From Pseudomonas putida (lineage in GTDB: Bacteria; Pseudomonadota; Gammaproteobacteria; Pseudomonadales; Pseudomonadaceae), in contig NZ_CP039371.1 of the NCBI RefSeq assembly GCF_005080685.1, forward strand, positions 3,596,001-3,660,000: 64,000 nucleotides of DNA, given 5' to 3'. The notes under the pieces are model-generated. The model saw only the letters and a program-made list of their open reading frames with translations. It searched no databases and had not been told where the DNA came from. A program made the translations under genes and the position numbers. Shown here in pieces: positions 42,306-50,652 of this stretch; within the stretch, counting starts at the first letter, position 1, and each line of letters opens with the position of its first letter.

Positions 42306-42562
42306 ACTGGCAGGGTCGGTATCGCGCTCCCACTCGCGCCCTTCCCCGGCGAAGGTCGCCGGGTTGGCATGATCGGCATGGTTGTAGCGGGTCGAGAACG
42401 TAAGGCCGGGGATGCCCAGGCCGACGAAGTCGTAGGCGTAGCGCAGCTGCCAAGTGCGCTCGCTGGCTTCCATGAAGTCGGCAGCCATCATGTAGTTGGT
42501 CAGGTAGGCATCGGTGCCGATCAAGTAAGGCATGGCGGTGGAGCCGGACAGGCCCTGGTAGG
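42303..42562 (-). pseudogene. Fragment of an OprD-family porin gene
   Basis: About 75 codons, from MPYLIGTDAYLTNYMMAADF to GREWERDTD, match the porin encoded at 639-1883 with only a few substitutions (ETG to EAS, A to G). The reading frame is open only here. On the 5' side homology ends at 42562, where SDR sequence begins; on the 3' side the last 40 or so codons are replaced by the repeat segment, while the gene's terminator persists at 42220-42248. It is therefore a paralogue's remnant and not functional. Confidence 0.88.
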
Positions 42563-43330
42563 CTCGTTACAGGTGCCGGGGCGATTGCCGATGGCTGGAG
42601 CAATGGCCGGGCCGCTGCCGTGATGTATGCCCGGCATGGCTACCGGGTGCTGGCCGTGGACCGCGATGCGGCTTCGGTGGGGCAAACCCGCGACATCATC
42701 CTCGAAGAGGGAGGCCGCTGCGAAGTCTTCACCGGAGATGTCACCAGCGCACAGGACATGCGCCAGATGGTGGACGCGGCGCAGGATCATTTTGGCGGGC
42801 TGGATGTACTGCACAACAATGTCGGTATCGCCGAAACCGGCGGCCCGGTGGAGGCCAGCGAGGACAGCTGGAACAAACTCATCGCGGTCAACCAGACCAG
42901 CCTGTTCCTGACCTGCAAGTATGCACTGCCGGTCATGGAGGGGCAGCGCAGTGGCGCCATCGTCAATATTGCGTCCATCGCCGCCCAGCGCTGGCTGGGG
43001 TTTCCTTACGTGGGCTATTCGGCGACCAAGGCGGCGATGATCGCCTTCACTCGAAATGTGGCCATCCAATACGCGCCGCTGGGTATCCGGGCCAATTGCG
43101 TGTCGCCTGGCTTCATGGACACCCCCATGGTCAGCACCTCGTTGACCCAGGCCTATGGCGGCGAGACCCAGGCGATGCTGGACAAGCGGCATGCCCAGTG
43201 CCCCATGGGCTTCATGGGCAACGCCTGGGATGTCGCCAACGCGGCGGTGTTCCTCGCGTCGGATGGCGCTCGCTATATCACGGGCGTCGACCTGGTGGTA
43301 GACGGCGGGCTCACCTTGCGCTGCGCGTGA
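42563..43330 (+). pseudogene. Short-chain dehydrogenase lacking its 5' end
   Basis: The reading frame begins abruptly at LVTGAGAIADGW, the nucleotide-binding loop, with no in-frame ATG or GTG and no ribosome site upstream; the first available ATG (42620) lies after the loop. Downstream the enzyme is complete: NNVG, ASIAA, catalytic YSATK, and the C-terminal GVDLVVDGG. Only about ten N-terminal codons and the promoter are lost, at the junction with the porin fragment. It is probably silent, or makes a protein with a damaged cofactor site. Confidence 0.8.
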
Positions 43331-43393
43331 GAATAAGCCCGGGACGCTATTGGCAAACCGAGCGCTGCGCACGGTTTGTTCACTTTCGCGCAG

Positions 43394-44176
43394 TCAGTCG
43401 CGCATGAAACCGCCATCGACGTCCATGATCTCCCCTGTCACGAACCCTGCCTCGGCCGATGCCAGGAAGCACACCGCTGCGGCAATATCCCGAGGCGTCC
43501 CCGCCCGCCCCAAGGGCATCTGCGCCAGCACCTGGGCCCTGGCCTGTGGCGCCAGCACGCTGGTCATCTCCGTGTCGGTCAACGCAGGTGACACAGCGTT
43601 GACGGTAATGTCGTAAGGCCCCGCCTCGCGCGCCAGGCCCTTGGTCAAGGCGATCACCGCGCCCTTGGCCGCCGCGTAGCAGCTGTTGCCCAGCAACCCG
43701 CCACCGCGTTTGCCGGCCACCGAGGCGATGTTGATGATGCGCCCGCTGCGCCGCGCCATCATGCCTGGCAACACCGCCTTGGCGCAGAAGAACACGCTGT
43801 TGAGGTCGATGGCCATGACCCGGTTCCACTCCGCCGTGGTCAGCTCCAGCAGCGGTGCGGTGGAGACGATCCCGGCGTTGTTGACCAGGATATCGACGCC
43901 CCCCAACTGCGCCTCGACCTGCTCGACCATCGCCAGCACCTGCGCTTCATCGGCCACATCCACACCTACGCCCACCGCCTCGACGCCCTGCTCGCGCAAA
44001 TCAGCCGCGGCCTGTTCGGCGGCCGCGGGGTCCAGATCGCACAGGGCCACCCTTGCCCCGCCATGCCCCAACGCCACTGCGATGGCGTGACCGATGCCAC
44101 GAGCGGCGCCAGTGACGAGCGCGGTACGCCCGGCCAAGCTGAAATTCAGTGCTGCTTGCACGGCAGTGTTGCTCAT
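43394..44176 (-). CDS. SDR-family oxidoreductase (3-oxoacyl-reductase-like)
   Basis: 260 residues of the classical SDR type: TGAARGIG (G23, G27, G29), NNAG at 99-102, S152, and Y167-x3-K171, ending in the usual GEIMDVDGGF. It oxidises or reduces a hydroxy or keto group using NAD(P). ATG at 44176 follows AAGGGATAACGACA. It lies 85 bases after the sigma-54 activator gene on the same strand and may share its transcript, placing it in the same catabolic system. Confidence 0.85.
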   Translation of the reverse strand: MSNTAVQAALNFSLAGRTALVTGAARGIGHAIAVALGHGGARVALCDLDPAAAEQAAADLREQGVEAVGVGVDVADEAQVLAMVEQVEAQLGGVDILVNNAGIVSTAPLLELTTAEWNRVMAIDLNSVFFCAKAVLPGMMARRSGRIINIASVAGKRGGGLLGNSCYAAAKGAVIALTKGLAREAGPYDITVNAVSPALTDTEMTSVLAPQARAQVLAQMPLGRAGTPRDIAAAVCFLASAEAGFVTGEIMDVDGGFMRD

Positions 44177-44261
44177 TGTCGTTATCCCTTTTGAAGGCCG
44201 TAGCCAGGCGCGCCCTCTGCATCGCAAAGGGCGTTGATCGAATCAGCGAATGAAAGAGGGC

Positions 44262-45308
44262 TCAGGCGGTGCCGTAGGCACCCAGCGCCAGTTGCTCTTT
44301 GAGCGGCGGGATGTCCAGCCGGCGCATCACCCGGTACAGCGAGGGTCGGCAGATACCCAGCTCGCGCGCGGCGGCCGACATGTTCCAGCGGCAGGCCTGG
44401 AGGGTGTCGAGCACGTCGGCGCGCTCATCGCCCTGCTGCGCCGGGCGGCGGATCGGGGTGATGTTGCCTGCCAGCGGCAGGGACGCTTCACGCGGGCCAG
44501 GCTCGCACTGGCCGAGAAAGTCCAGCGGCAGGTCGCTGCGCTGGATACGGGTACCTTCCATCACAGCGCAGGCATAACGCACCACCGCACGCATCTGGCG
44601 CAGGTTGCCCGGCCAGGGGTGCGCCAGCAGTAGCGCCCAGACGTCGCTCAGCACTTGCCGTGGCTCACAACCGGGCAGCTCGAAAGCGACCATGTTGCAC
44701 AGCAATTCGCCGCGGTCATTGCGCTCACGCAGGGGCGGCAGCTCTACCACACCGGTGGCGATGCGGTAGAACAGGTCTTCGCGAAAGCTGCCGTCGGCTA
44801 CCTTTGCCGCCAGATCCTGGTGGGTGGCGCAGACCAGGGCGAAGTTGACCGGCACGCTGCGTTCGGCGCCCAGCGGGGTCACTTCGCGCTCGGCGATCAC
44901 CCGCAGCAAACGCGTCTGCTGCTCCAATGGCATGTCGCCGATCTCATCGAGAAACAGCGTGCCGCCGTCGGCCTGCTGCACCTTGCCTTTCTTGCCCCCC
45001 GGCAGCGCGCCGGAAAAGGCGCCGCGGGAATAGCCGAACAGCTCGCTTTCGATCAGCGTTTCGGGAATGGAGGCGCAGTTGAGCGCGACAAGTTGAGCGG
45101 CACGGCGCTGGCTGTGGGCATGCAGTGCGCGGGCGAGGATTTCCTTGCCCGTGCCGGTCTCGCCACGGATCAACACGGCGATCCCGCGCTCCATCAGGCG
45201 CAGCGCACGGCGAAAGGCCTGGCGCACCAGCGGGTCGCTGTCGTGGGCGATATCACATTCGGGAACGGCGGGTAGGCACGGGCGAACAGGGTGGGTCGAA
45301 GCGGTCAT
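44262..45308 (-). CDS. Sigma-54-dependent activator without a sensor domain (AcoR-like AAA+ plus Fis HTH)
   Basis: 348 residues, starting only about 20 residues before the AAA+ domain. Walker A GETGTGKE is at 49-56, the sigma-54 contact loop reads GAFSGA at 96-101 (Thr to Ser in GAFTGA), Walker B GGTLFLDE at 116-122, and a C-terminal Fis-type HTH (NMSAAARELGICRPSLYRVM) near 310-330. AcoR-type relatives usually carry a 300-residue GAF sensor that is absent here. ATG at 45308 follows AAAGGTGACGCTAA. Two -24/-12 promoters 5 kb away are its likely targets. Confidence 0.87.
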   Translation of the reverse strand: MTASTHPVRPCLPAVPECDIAHDSDPLVRQAFRRALRLMERGIAVLIRGETGTGKEILARALHAHSQRRAAQLVALNCASIPETLIESELFGYSRGAFSGALPGGKKGKVQQADGGTLFLDEIGDMPLEQQTRLLRVIAEREVTPLGAERSVPVNFALVCATHQDLAAKVADGSFREDLFYRIATGVVELPPLRERNDRGELLCNMVAFELPGCEPRQVLSDVWALLLAHPWPGNLRQMRAVVRYACAVMEGTRIQRSDLPLDFLGQCEPGPREASLPLAGNITPIRRPAQQGDERADVLDTLQACRWNMSAAARELGICRPSLYRVMRRLDIPPLKEQLALGAYGTA

Positions 45309-45468
45309 TTAGCGTCACCTTTTTCTTGTTCTATAGCTTGTGACTATGCCGGCGGGCGGCGCTTGTGGCACTGCCGGGGCCGAGGGGGTGTTGCAGGTTC
45401 ACATTAGGGAGGCGCAGTTATATTTTCCAATACATAATCAAGCATCGACTGATACCTTTGAGAGCATC

Positions 45469-46392
45469 ATGATCGAACTTCGCCACCTGCAGTACTTCCG
45501 TACCCTGGCCGAAACCCTGCATTTCGGTCGCGCCGCCGAAAAGCTGCATATCTCCCAGCCACCGCTGTCACGGCAGATCGCGCTGCTGGAAGAAGAACTG
45601 GGGGTCAAGCTGTTCGACCGCTCGCGCCGGCGGGTCGAGCTGACCGAGGCCGGCCAGCGCTTCTACCTCGACACCGGCACGGTGTTCGCCGCCTTCGAGC
45701 AGGCCAAGCGCAATGCGCTGGCAGCGGCGCGGGGTGCTGCCGGCGAGCTGTCGGTAGGGTTCATGATGTCGACTGCCTATAGCATCACCCCGGCCATCAC
45801 TCGGCGCTATGCCGCGCTCTATCCGCAGGTGAACCTGAAGCTCACCGAGACCCTGCCGCTGGACCTCGCCCATGACATCAGCAGCGGCAACAAGGATGTG
45901 GCGATCATGTACCGCCCGCAAGATTGCACAGGCCTGGAGACGGTCACGCTGTACCGTGAGGAGATGACCCTGGTACTACCACCCGGCCACCGCCTGGCCG
46001 GACAGACGCTGCTGGAGCCACGCGAACTCGCCGACGAGACGTTCATCATCGTGCCCAGGCGTATCGCCCCTGCCCTGCACGACATGATCTGCAACTACTG
46101 CCTGCAGCACGGCGTGACCCCCAACATCGGCCTCGAGATCAACATGCAGCAGACCATCGTCAACCTGGTCGGCGAAGGCCTGGGGGTGGCCATGGTGCCA
46201 CGTTCGATGCGCAACATGCGCCTGGCCAGCACCAGCTTCCGGCCTTTGCGCGAAGCGCCGGTGATCGAGGTGGTGGCGGTGTGGAAGGCGGACAACCACA
46301 ACCCGTGCATTGCCACGTTTGTCGAGACGGCCCTGCAGGCCGGTGAGCAGGCGACGCGGGAAGACCAGGCGCGGCGCCAGACTGAAGACTGA
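45469..46392 (+). CDS. LysR-family regulator
   Basis: 307 residues, HTH in IELRHLQYFRTLAETLHFGRAAEKLHISQPPLSRQI, then a CbnR/BenM-like effector domain (VGFMMSTAYSITPAITRRYAALYPQV). The start ATG at 45469 gives the canonical LysR N-terminus. It is divergent from the sigma-54 activator gene across 160 bases, so the locus has two unrelated regulators. An AT-rich dyad TTAT-N12-ATAA at 45418-45437 upstream could be its binding site. Effector unknown; aromatic or dicarboxylic acids are usual for this subgroup. Confidence 0.87.
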   Translation: MIELRHLQYFRTLAETLHFGRAAEKLHISQPPLSRQIALLEEELGVKLFDRSRRRVELTEAGQRFYLDTGTVFAAFEQAKRNALAAARGAAGELSVGFMMSTAYSITPAITRRYAALYPQVNLKLTETLPLDLAHDISSGNKDVAIMYRPQDCTGLETVTLYREEMTLVLPPGHRLAGQTLLEPRELADETFIIVPRRIAPALHDMICNYCLQHGVTPNIGLEINMQQTIVNLVGEGLGVAMVPRSMRNMRLASTSFRPLREAPVIEVVAVWKADNHNPCIATFVETALQAGEQATREDQARRQTED

Positions 46393-46420
46393 AGCCCACT
46401 TCTTAGCGTGCGAGCTCTTT

Positions 46421-46534
46421 GTGGGAGCGGCCTTGTGTCGCGAAAGGGCTGCGCAGCAGCCCCTGGGTTCAGCGATGAAGCACAGATAGCTGGGGCTGCC
46501 GCGCAGCCCTTTCGCGACACAAGGCCGCTCCCAC
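46421..46534. repeat. Inverted pair of full-length REP elements
   Basis: Two 43-base arms, 46421-46463 and 46492-46534, are reverse complements with a single mismatch (GTGGGAGCGGCCTTGTGTCG...). The 28-base spacer carries no gene. Placed between the convergent LysR and SDR genes, the structure can end transcripts from both sides. Confidence 0.85.
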
Positions 46535-46544
46535 AAGGTCCGGG

Positions 46545-47336
46545 TCAGATCTCCAGAATACCCGAGGCCATGAAACCACCATCCACCGGGATCACGTGCC
46601 CGCTGATGTACGCCGCATCCTCCGACGCCAGGAACGCCACCGCGCCGGCCATCTCCGCCGGTGTGCCATAGCGCCGCAGCGGCACCGCCCGGGCATAAGA
46701 CTCGCGAGTCGCAGCCGAATGCAGCGTACGTGTCAGGGGTGTGTCCACAGGTCCTGGAGCGATACCGTTGACGGTAATGCCATATTCGGCCAGCTCGATG
46801 GCCATCTGCCGGGTCAGGCCGATCACCGCAGCCTTCGACGTACCATAGGCGGTACGCCCCATGCTGGCCCGCATGCCACTGATGGAGGCGACGTTGACGA
46901 TCCGCCCCCAGCCCTGCTCGCGCATCAGCTGGGCGGCCTGCTGGCTACACAGCAAGGTACCGGTGAGGTTGACGTTCATCAGCCGCTGCCAACCCTCCAG
47001 TTCAGTGTCCAGGAATGGCTCGGTGCGGGCGATACCGGCGTTGTTGACCAGCACATCGCAGCGCCCACAGCGCTCGCGCAGGGTGTCGAACAGCGCGCTG
47101 ATCGACGCCGCATCGCCGATGTCGATGGCCAGGGCCAGGGCGTCGATGCCCTGGGCCTGCAGGCCGGCGACCATCTCCTGGGCAGCATTCAGGTTGATAT
47201 CGGCCACCACCACCGTATGGCCGTCATGTCCCAGGCGTTCGGCGATGGCCGCGCCAATGCCCATGGCGGCACCGGTCACCAGGGCCACGCGTCCGTGGGC
47301 GGATACAGGCAAAGTCGTTTTCGCAGCTTGGCTCAT
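46545..47336 (-). CDS. SDR-family oxidoreductase
   Basis: 263 residues of classical SDR type: TGAAMGIG near 21-28, NNAG at 98-101, S151, Y164-x3-K168 (TAYGTSKAA) and the C-terminal GHVIPVDGG. It follows the TRAP transporter genes with a 12-base gap, as third gene of that operon. Together with the SDR at 43394-44176 and the damaged one at 42563, three related dehydrogenases serve this locus, likely oxidising a hydroxyacyl intermediate or the imported alcohol. Confidence 0.85.
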   Translation of the reverse strand: MSQAAKTTLPVSAHGRVALVTGAAMGIGAAIAERLGHDGHTVVVADINLNAAQEMVAGLQAQGIDALALAIDIGDAASISALFDTLRERCGRCDVLVNNAGIARTEPFLDTELEGWQRLMNVNLTGTLLCSQQAAQLMREQGWGRIVNVASISGMRASMGRTAYGTSKAAVIGLTRQMAIELAEYGITVNGIAPGPVDTPLTRTLHSAATRESYARAVPLRRYGTPAEMAGAVAFLASEDAAYISGHVIPVDGGFMASGILEI

Positions 47337-47348
47337 GTCAGGGCTCTC

Positions 47349-49232
47349 TTAGAGGAAACCGATGGAAATCCACGGGAAACAGGCAACGACCACCAGCGCC
47401 ACCAGCAGCGCGCCGAGATAACCCCAGACGCGGCGGATCACATGGTCGGAAGACGTCTTGCTGATGGCGCAGGCGGCGTAGAAGCCCACCCCCAGCGGCG
47501 GTGCGAACAGCCCCACGCCCATGGCCAGGATCACCACCATGGCGTAATGCACCGGATGAATGCCAAGCATCTCGGCCAAGGGGAACATCAGCGGGCCGAA
47601 CAGCACGATGGCGGGAATGCCCTCGAGCACGCTGCCAAGGATCAGGAAGGTGAGGATGGTCACCACCATGAAGCCGATGACACCGCCGGGGATGTCCTCG
47701 ATCAGTTCCACCAACGACTGCGAGAAGCCCGATTGGGTCAACGCCCAGGCCATGGCCGACGCCATGCCGATGATCAGCAGGATCGCCCCCGACAACGCCG
47801 CTGCTTCAAGCAGCATCGGGTACAGCCGCCGCCATTCGATGTGGCGCATGAACAGGTGCATCACCAACCCCACCAGCACCACGTAGGCCACGCCGATGGT
47901 CGACACCTCGGTAGCGGTGGCCGCCCCTTCCAGCACGGCTACGCGGATCAGCAGCGGCAGCGCCAACGCAGGCAAGGCGATCAGGAACGTCTTGGCCACA
48001 CGCGACAGCGGTGCACGCTCGATCTTCGGGCCTTCCTCCTTGCGCGAGCGCCACCAGCACACCACCGCGATTGCCAGAGTCGCCACCACCGCCGGCATCA
48101 GCCCGCCGATGAACAGCGCGGTAATCGACACGCTGCACACGGCGCCAATGGTGATCAACACCAGGCTCGGCGGGATGGTCTCGGTCATCGCCCCGGTGGC
48201 GGACAGCAGCGCCGCCAGTTCCTCGGGTTTGGAGCCCCGCCGTTTCATCTCGGGGAACAGTGCCGGAGCCACGGCGGCCATGTCGGCGACCTTGGAGCCG
48301 GATATCCCCGAAACCAGGAACATCGCCCCCAGCAGCACATACTGCAAGCCACCGCGCACATGCCCCAGCAGCGAGGCCATGAAGTCGATCAGCGTACGGG
48401 CCATGCCCGACAGTTGCAGCACCACACCGAGCAGCACGAACAGCGGTACTGCCAGCAGGACCATGTGCGACATGCCTTCATCCATGCGCCCGACCACGAT
48501 CGACAACGGCGCATGGGTGGCCAGGGCCAGGTAGGCCATGGTCGCCGTGCCGAAGGCGAAGGCGATGGGGATACCGCCGAACACGCAGGCGCCAAGCAGC
48601 ACCAGGAAGAACACCACCAGGTTGTAGTTGCCCATCGCCGCCAGCAGTGGCTGTGCCAGCCACAATGCTGCAGCCACCGCGCCGACCACGGCCAGCCCGG
48701 CCATGAACTGGCGCACCGTCGAGTAGCGCGCCATGCGCGCCACCGCCGCCAGCAGCATCAGCATCGCCCCCACTGGCAAGGCTGCGGCACGCACACCATC
48801 GGGGATACCCAGCGCCGGCGTGGTGATCCACATCTGTTCATGGGAATGCTGCATGGCCGGCGAGATGATCATCGCCACGAACAGGCACACGATCAGCGCC
48901 GACAGCGTCTCGCTGAAGCCGCGCCAGGCTTCCGGCAGCTTGTTCACCAGCGCCGACATGCGCATGTGCTCGCCACGGTCCAGCGCCAGCACCGCGCCGA
49001 ACATCGCCAGCCAGATGAACAGCGACGACGCCAGTTCATCGGACCAGATCAGCGGGCTGTGCAGCACGTAACGGGAAATCACCCCTGCCAGCAGAACGAA
49101 GGTTTCGATCACCATCAAGGCGACCGCGATCACGCCAACCAGGCGCATGGCCCAGCTGTTGAGGCAGATGAGCACCCGGGCCGGCAGGCGCTGCGAAACG
49201 GTGGAGGCCGGTAGCGCTGGGGCGCGCATCAT
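47349..49232 (-). CDS. TRAP transporter fused small and large membrane subunits (DctQM)
   Basis: 627 residues. The first 180 hold the DctQ four-helix module (LIWSDELASSLFIWLAMFGAVLA), followed by a linker helix and the 12-TM DctM module with GGIPIAFAFG, SGSKVADMAAVAP and IPPSLVLITIGA. The fusion is a known natural variant. It imports an organic acid with sodium or proton using the periplasmic protein encoded just upstream; their genes overlap by 4 bases, and MM at the start leaves two possible ATGs. Confidence 0.9.
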   Translation of the reverse strand: MMRAPALPASTVSQRLPARVLICLNSWAMRLVGVIAVALMVIETFVLLAGVISRYVLHSPLIWSDELASSLFIWLAMFGAVLALDRGEHMRMSALVNKLPEAWRGFSETLSALIVCLFVAMIISPAMQHSHEQMWITTPALGIPDGVRAAALPVGAMLMLLAAVARMARYSTVRQFMAGLAVVGAVAAALWLAQPLLAAMGNYNLVVFFLVLLGACVFGGIPIAFAFGTATMAYLALATHAPLSIVVGRMDEGMSHMVLLAVPLFVLLGVVLQLSGMARTLIDFMASLLGHVRGGLQYVLLGAMFLVSGISGSKVADMAAVAPALFPEMKRRGSKPEELAALLSATGAMTETIPPSLVLITIGAVCSVSITALFIGGLMPAVVATLAIAVVCWWRSRKEEGPKIERAPLSRVAKTFLIALPALALPLLIRVAVLEGAATATEVSTIGVAYVVLVGLVMHLFMRHIEWRRLYPMLLEAAALSGAILLIIGMASAMAWALTQSGFSQSLVELIEDIPGGVIGFMVVTILTFLILGSVLEGIPAIVLFGPLMFPLAEMLGIHPVHYAMVVILAMGVGLFAPPLGVGFYAACAISKTSSDHVIRRVWGYLGALLVALVVVACFPWISIGFL

Positions 49233-50260
49233 GCCAGCTTCCCGGCGTACTGCTCGAGGATGGCCCAGGCCTCGTCGCCGAACTTGTCGTGCCAGTCGGC
49301 ATAGTAGTTGGCGCTGCGCAGCTTCTCGCGGAAGGCATCGGCGGGCGCTTCCACCAATTCCAGCCCCTGCGATTTCAAGGTGTCGCGAGTGGTGCCTTCG
49401 AGCTTGGCGAGGTCTTCACGCTGGCCCATCACCGCGGCATCGATATGCTTGCGCAGGATGGCCTGCATGTCCGCCGGCAGGCGGGCGAACGAGGCGCTGT
49501 TGCCGAGCATCCAGAAACCATCCCACACATGGTTGGTCAGCGAGCAGTACTTCTGCACTTCGTACAGCTTGGCCGAGGACACCAGGGTCATGGGGTTTTC
49601 CTGCCCCTCGACGATGCGCGTCTGCAACGCCGAATAAACCTCGGCGAAGTTGATGCTGGTGGGCGCTGCCTCCAGGGCACGGAAGATCGACATGATGATC
49701 GGGCTGGGCGGCACGCGCAGCTTCATGCCGCGCAAGTCGTCAGGGCTGGTCACCGGGCGGGTGCTGGTGGTGGTGACGCGGAAGCCGTTGTCCCACATGC
49801 GGTCGAAAGCGAACAGCGTGCCGGTCTTGGCGATCTCGCCGCGCACATGCTCACCGAGCGCGCCGTCCATGGCGCTCCACACCTGCTGATAGTCCTTGAA
49901 GGCAAAGCCCACGGCGCTGATCTGCACCGACGGCACCAGGGTGCCGAGGATCACGGGCGAGAGGGAGAACAGGTCTACCGCGCCAGAGCGCACCTGGGCC
50001 AGGGTATCGGTGTCGCTCCCGAGCTGGCTGCTGGGGAACACCTGCACGGTCAGTGCCCCGTTGGTTTCCTCCTTGATGGCCTTGGCCATGGCCCGGGCCC
50101 GTACGTTCATCGGGTGGCTGATGGGCAGGTTGTTGGCGTACTTGAGTTTGAAGTCGGCAGCGCGGCTGTTGCCGCTGTACAGGCCCAGGCCGGCGGCGGC
50201 GACCGCGGCCGATGCTACGGAGGCCGTCTTGATGAAGGAACGGCGGGTGAAATCGCTCAT
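49229..50260 (-). CDS. TRAP transporter solute-binding protein (DctP family)
   Basis: 343 residues. A Tat leader (TRRSFIKTASVASAAVAAAGL) is followed by the DctP fold: KYANNLPISHPMN, FPSSQLG, and the ligand-binding arginine region MKLRVPPSPI near residue 185, the helix where most family members bind the carboxylate. First gene of the TRAP-SDR operon, 65 bases downstream of a -24/-12 promoter. Ligand: a carboxylic acid, not identifiable further by reading. Confidence 0.9.
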   Translation of the reverse strand: MSDFTRRSFIKTASVASAAVAAAGLGLYSGNSRAADFKLKYANNLPISHPMNVRARAMAKAIKEETNGALTVQVFPSSQLGSDTDTLAQVRSGAVDLFSLSPVILGTLVPSVQISAVGFAFKDYQQVWSAMDGALGEHVRGEIAKTGTLFAFDRMWDNGFRVTTTSTRPVTSPDDLRGMKLRVPPSPIIMSIFRALEAAPTSINFAEVYSALQTRIVEGQENPMTLVSSAKLYEVQKYCSLTNHVWDGFWMLGNSASFARLPADMQAILRKHIDAAVMGQREDLAKLEGTTRDTLKSQGLELVEAPADAFREKLRSANYYADWHDKFGDEAWAILEQYAGKLA

Positions 50261-50324
50261 GAAGCTCTCCTGACCTATTTGTTCTTATTGATCGAGTGGG
50301 ATAAGGCGATGGTGTCAGTGACAT

Positions 50325-50340
50325 AGCAATTGGGGTGCCA
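50325..50340 (-). promoter_or_regulatory. Sigma-54 (-24/-12) promoter of the TRAP operon
   Basis: On the minus strand the sequence is TGGCACCCCAATTGCT, matching TGGCAC-N5-TTGC with GG and GC ten bases apart. It ends 64 bases before the DctP ATG. The only difference from the strongest consensus is C for G after TGGCAC. Confidence 0.8.
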
Positions 50341-50433
50341 CCCTGGCTCGGCAGCGCCAAGCGATGCTCGCAAAGGCCTAAAACAACCCCTAAGCCTATG
50401 ATTTACAAGACCTGAAGCCGATCGAGCGACGAT

Positions 50434-50450
50434 GTATCAATTTGTGATAC
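50434..50450. promoter_or_regulatory. Activator-site candidate 1 (inverted repeat)
   Basis: GTATCA-ATTTG-TGATAC lies about 95 bases upstream of the minus-strand -24 element and about 150 from the plus-strand one. It is at the right distance for an enhancer-type site; a LysR-type T-N11-A site is an alternative reading. Confidence 0.5.
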
Positions 50451-50477
50451 GAGGTCGCTGCAAACGCCTGGGCTGTA

Positions 50478-50525
50478 ACAGGTGTCTCCTGGAACTGTCG
50501 CCTGGGGCTTCAGGGCGACACCTGT
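50478..50525. promoter_or_regulatory. Activator-site candidate 2 (nested inverted repeats)
   Basis: ACAGGTGTC (50478-50486) and GACACCTGT (50517-50525) are perfect 9-base arms. Inside, TGTCGCCTG and CAGGGCGACA form a second imperfect dyad of the TGT...ACA type seen in sigma-54 activator sites. Centre is about 100 bases upstream of the plus-strand -24 element. Confidence 0.5.
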
Positions 50526-50599
50526 AGCACCTCGCTGCTACCTGCCGACACCCTCGCCACGCGCCACAAAAGCACGGCGCAGACGCCTTGCCAAGGGGC

Positions 50600-50615
50600 T
50601 GGCACCGTTCTTGCC
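50600..50615 (+). promoter_or_regulatory. Sigma-54 (-24/-12) promoter of the thiolase operon
   Basis: TGGCACCGTTCTTGCC has GG and GC separated by exactly ten bases and matches TGGCAC-N5-TTGC. It lies 37 bases before the thiolase ATG. The 392-base gap 50261-50652 holds only this, the opposing promoter and the two dyads. Confidence 0.8.
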
Positions 50616-50652
50616 ATCGACCTCGCAAACCCATCGAGCGAGGACTCACCTC

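Noticed and set aside
45365..45380. TGGCACTGCCGGGGCC as a third sigma-54 promoter, before the LysR gene
   Set aside because: GG and GC are ten bases apart but the -12 region lacks TTGC; LysR genes are usually sigma-70 driven.
46596..49214. An 872-codon plus-strand reading frame opposite the TRAP genes
   Set aside because: It is rich in His, Gln and Arg without any fold or motif, and mirrors codon bias of the well-supported DctQM and SDR genes on the other strand.
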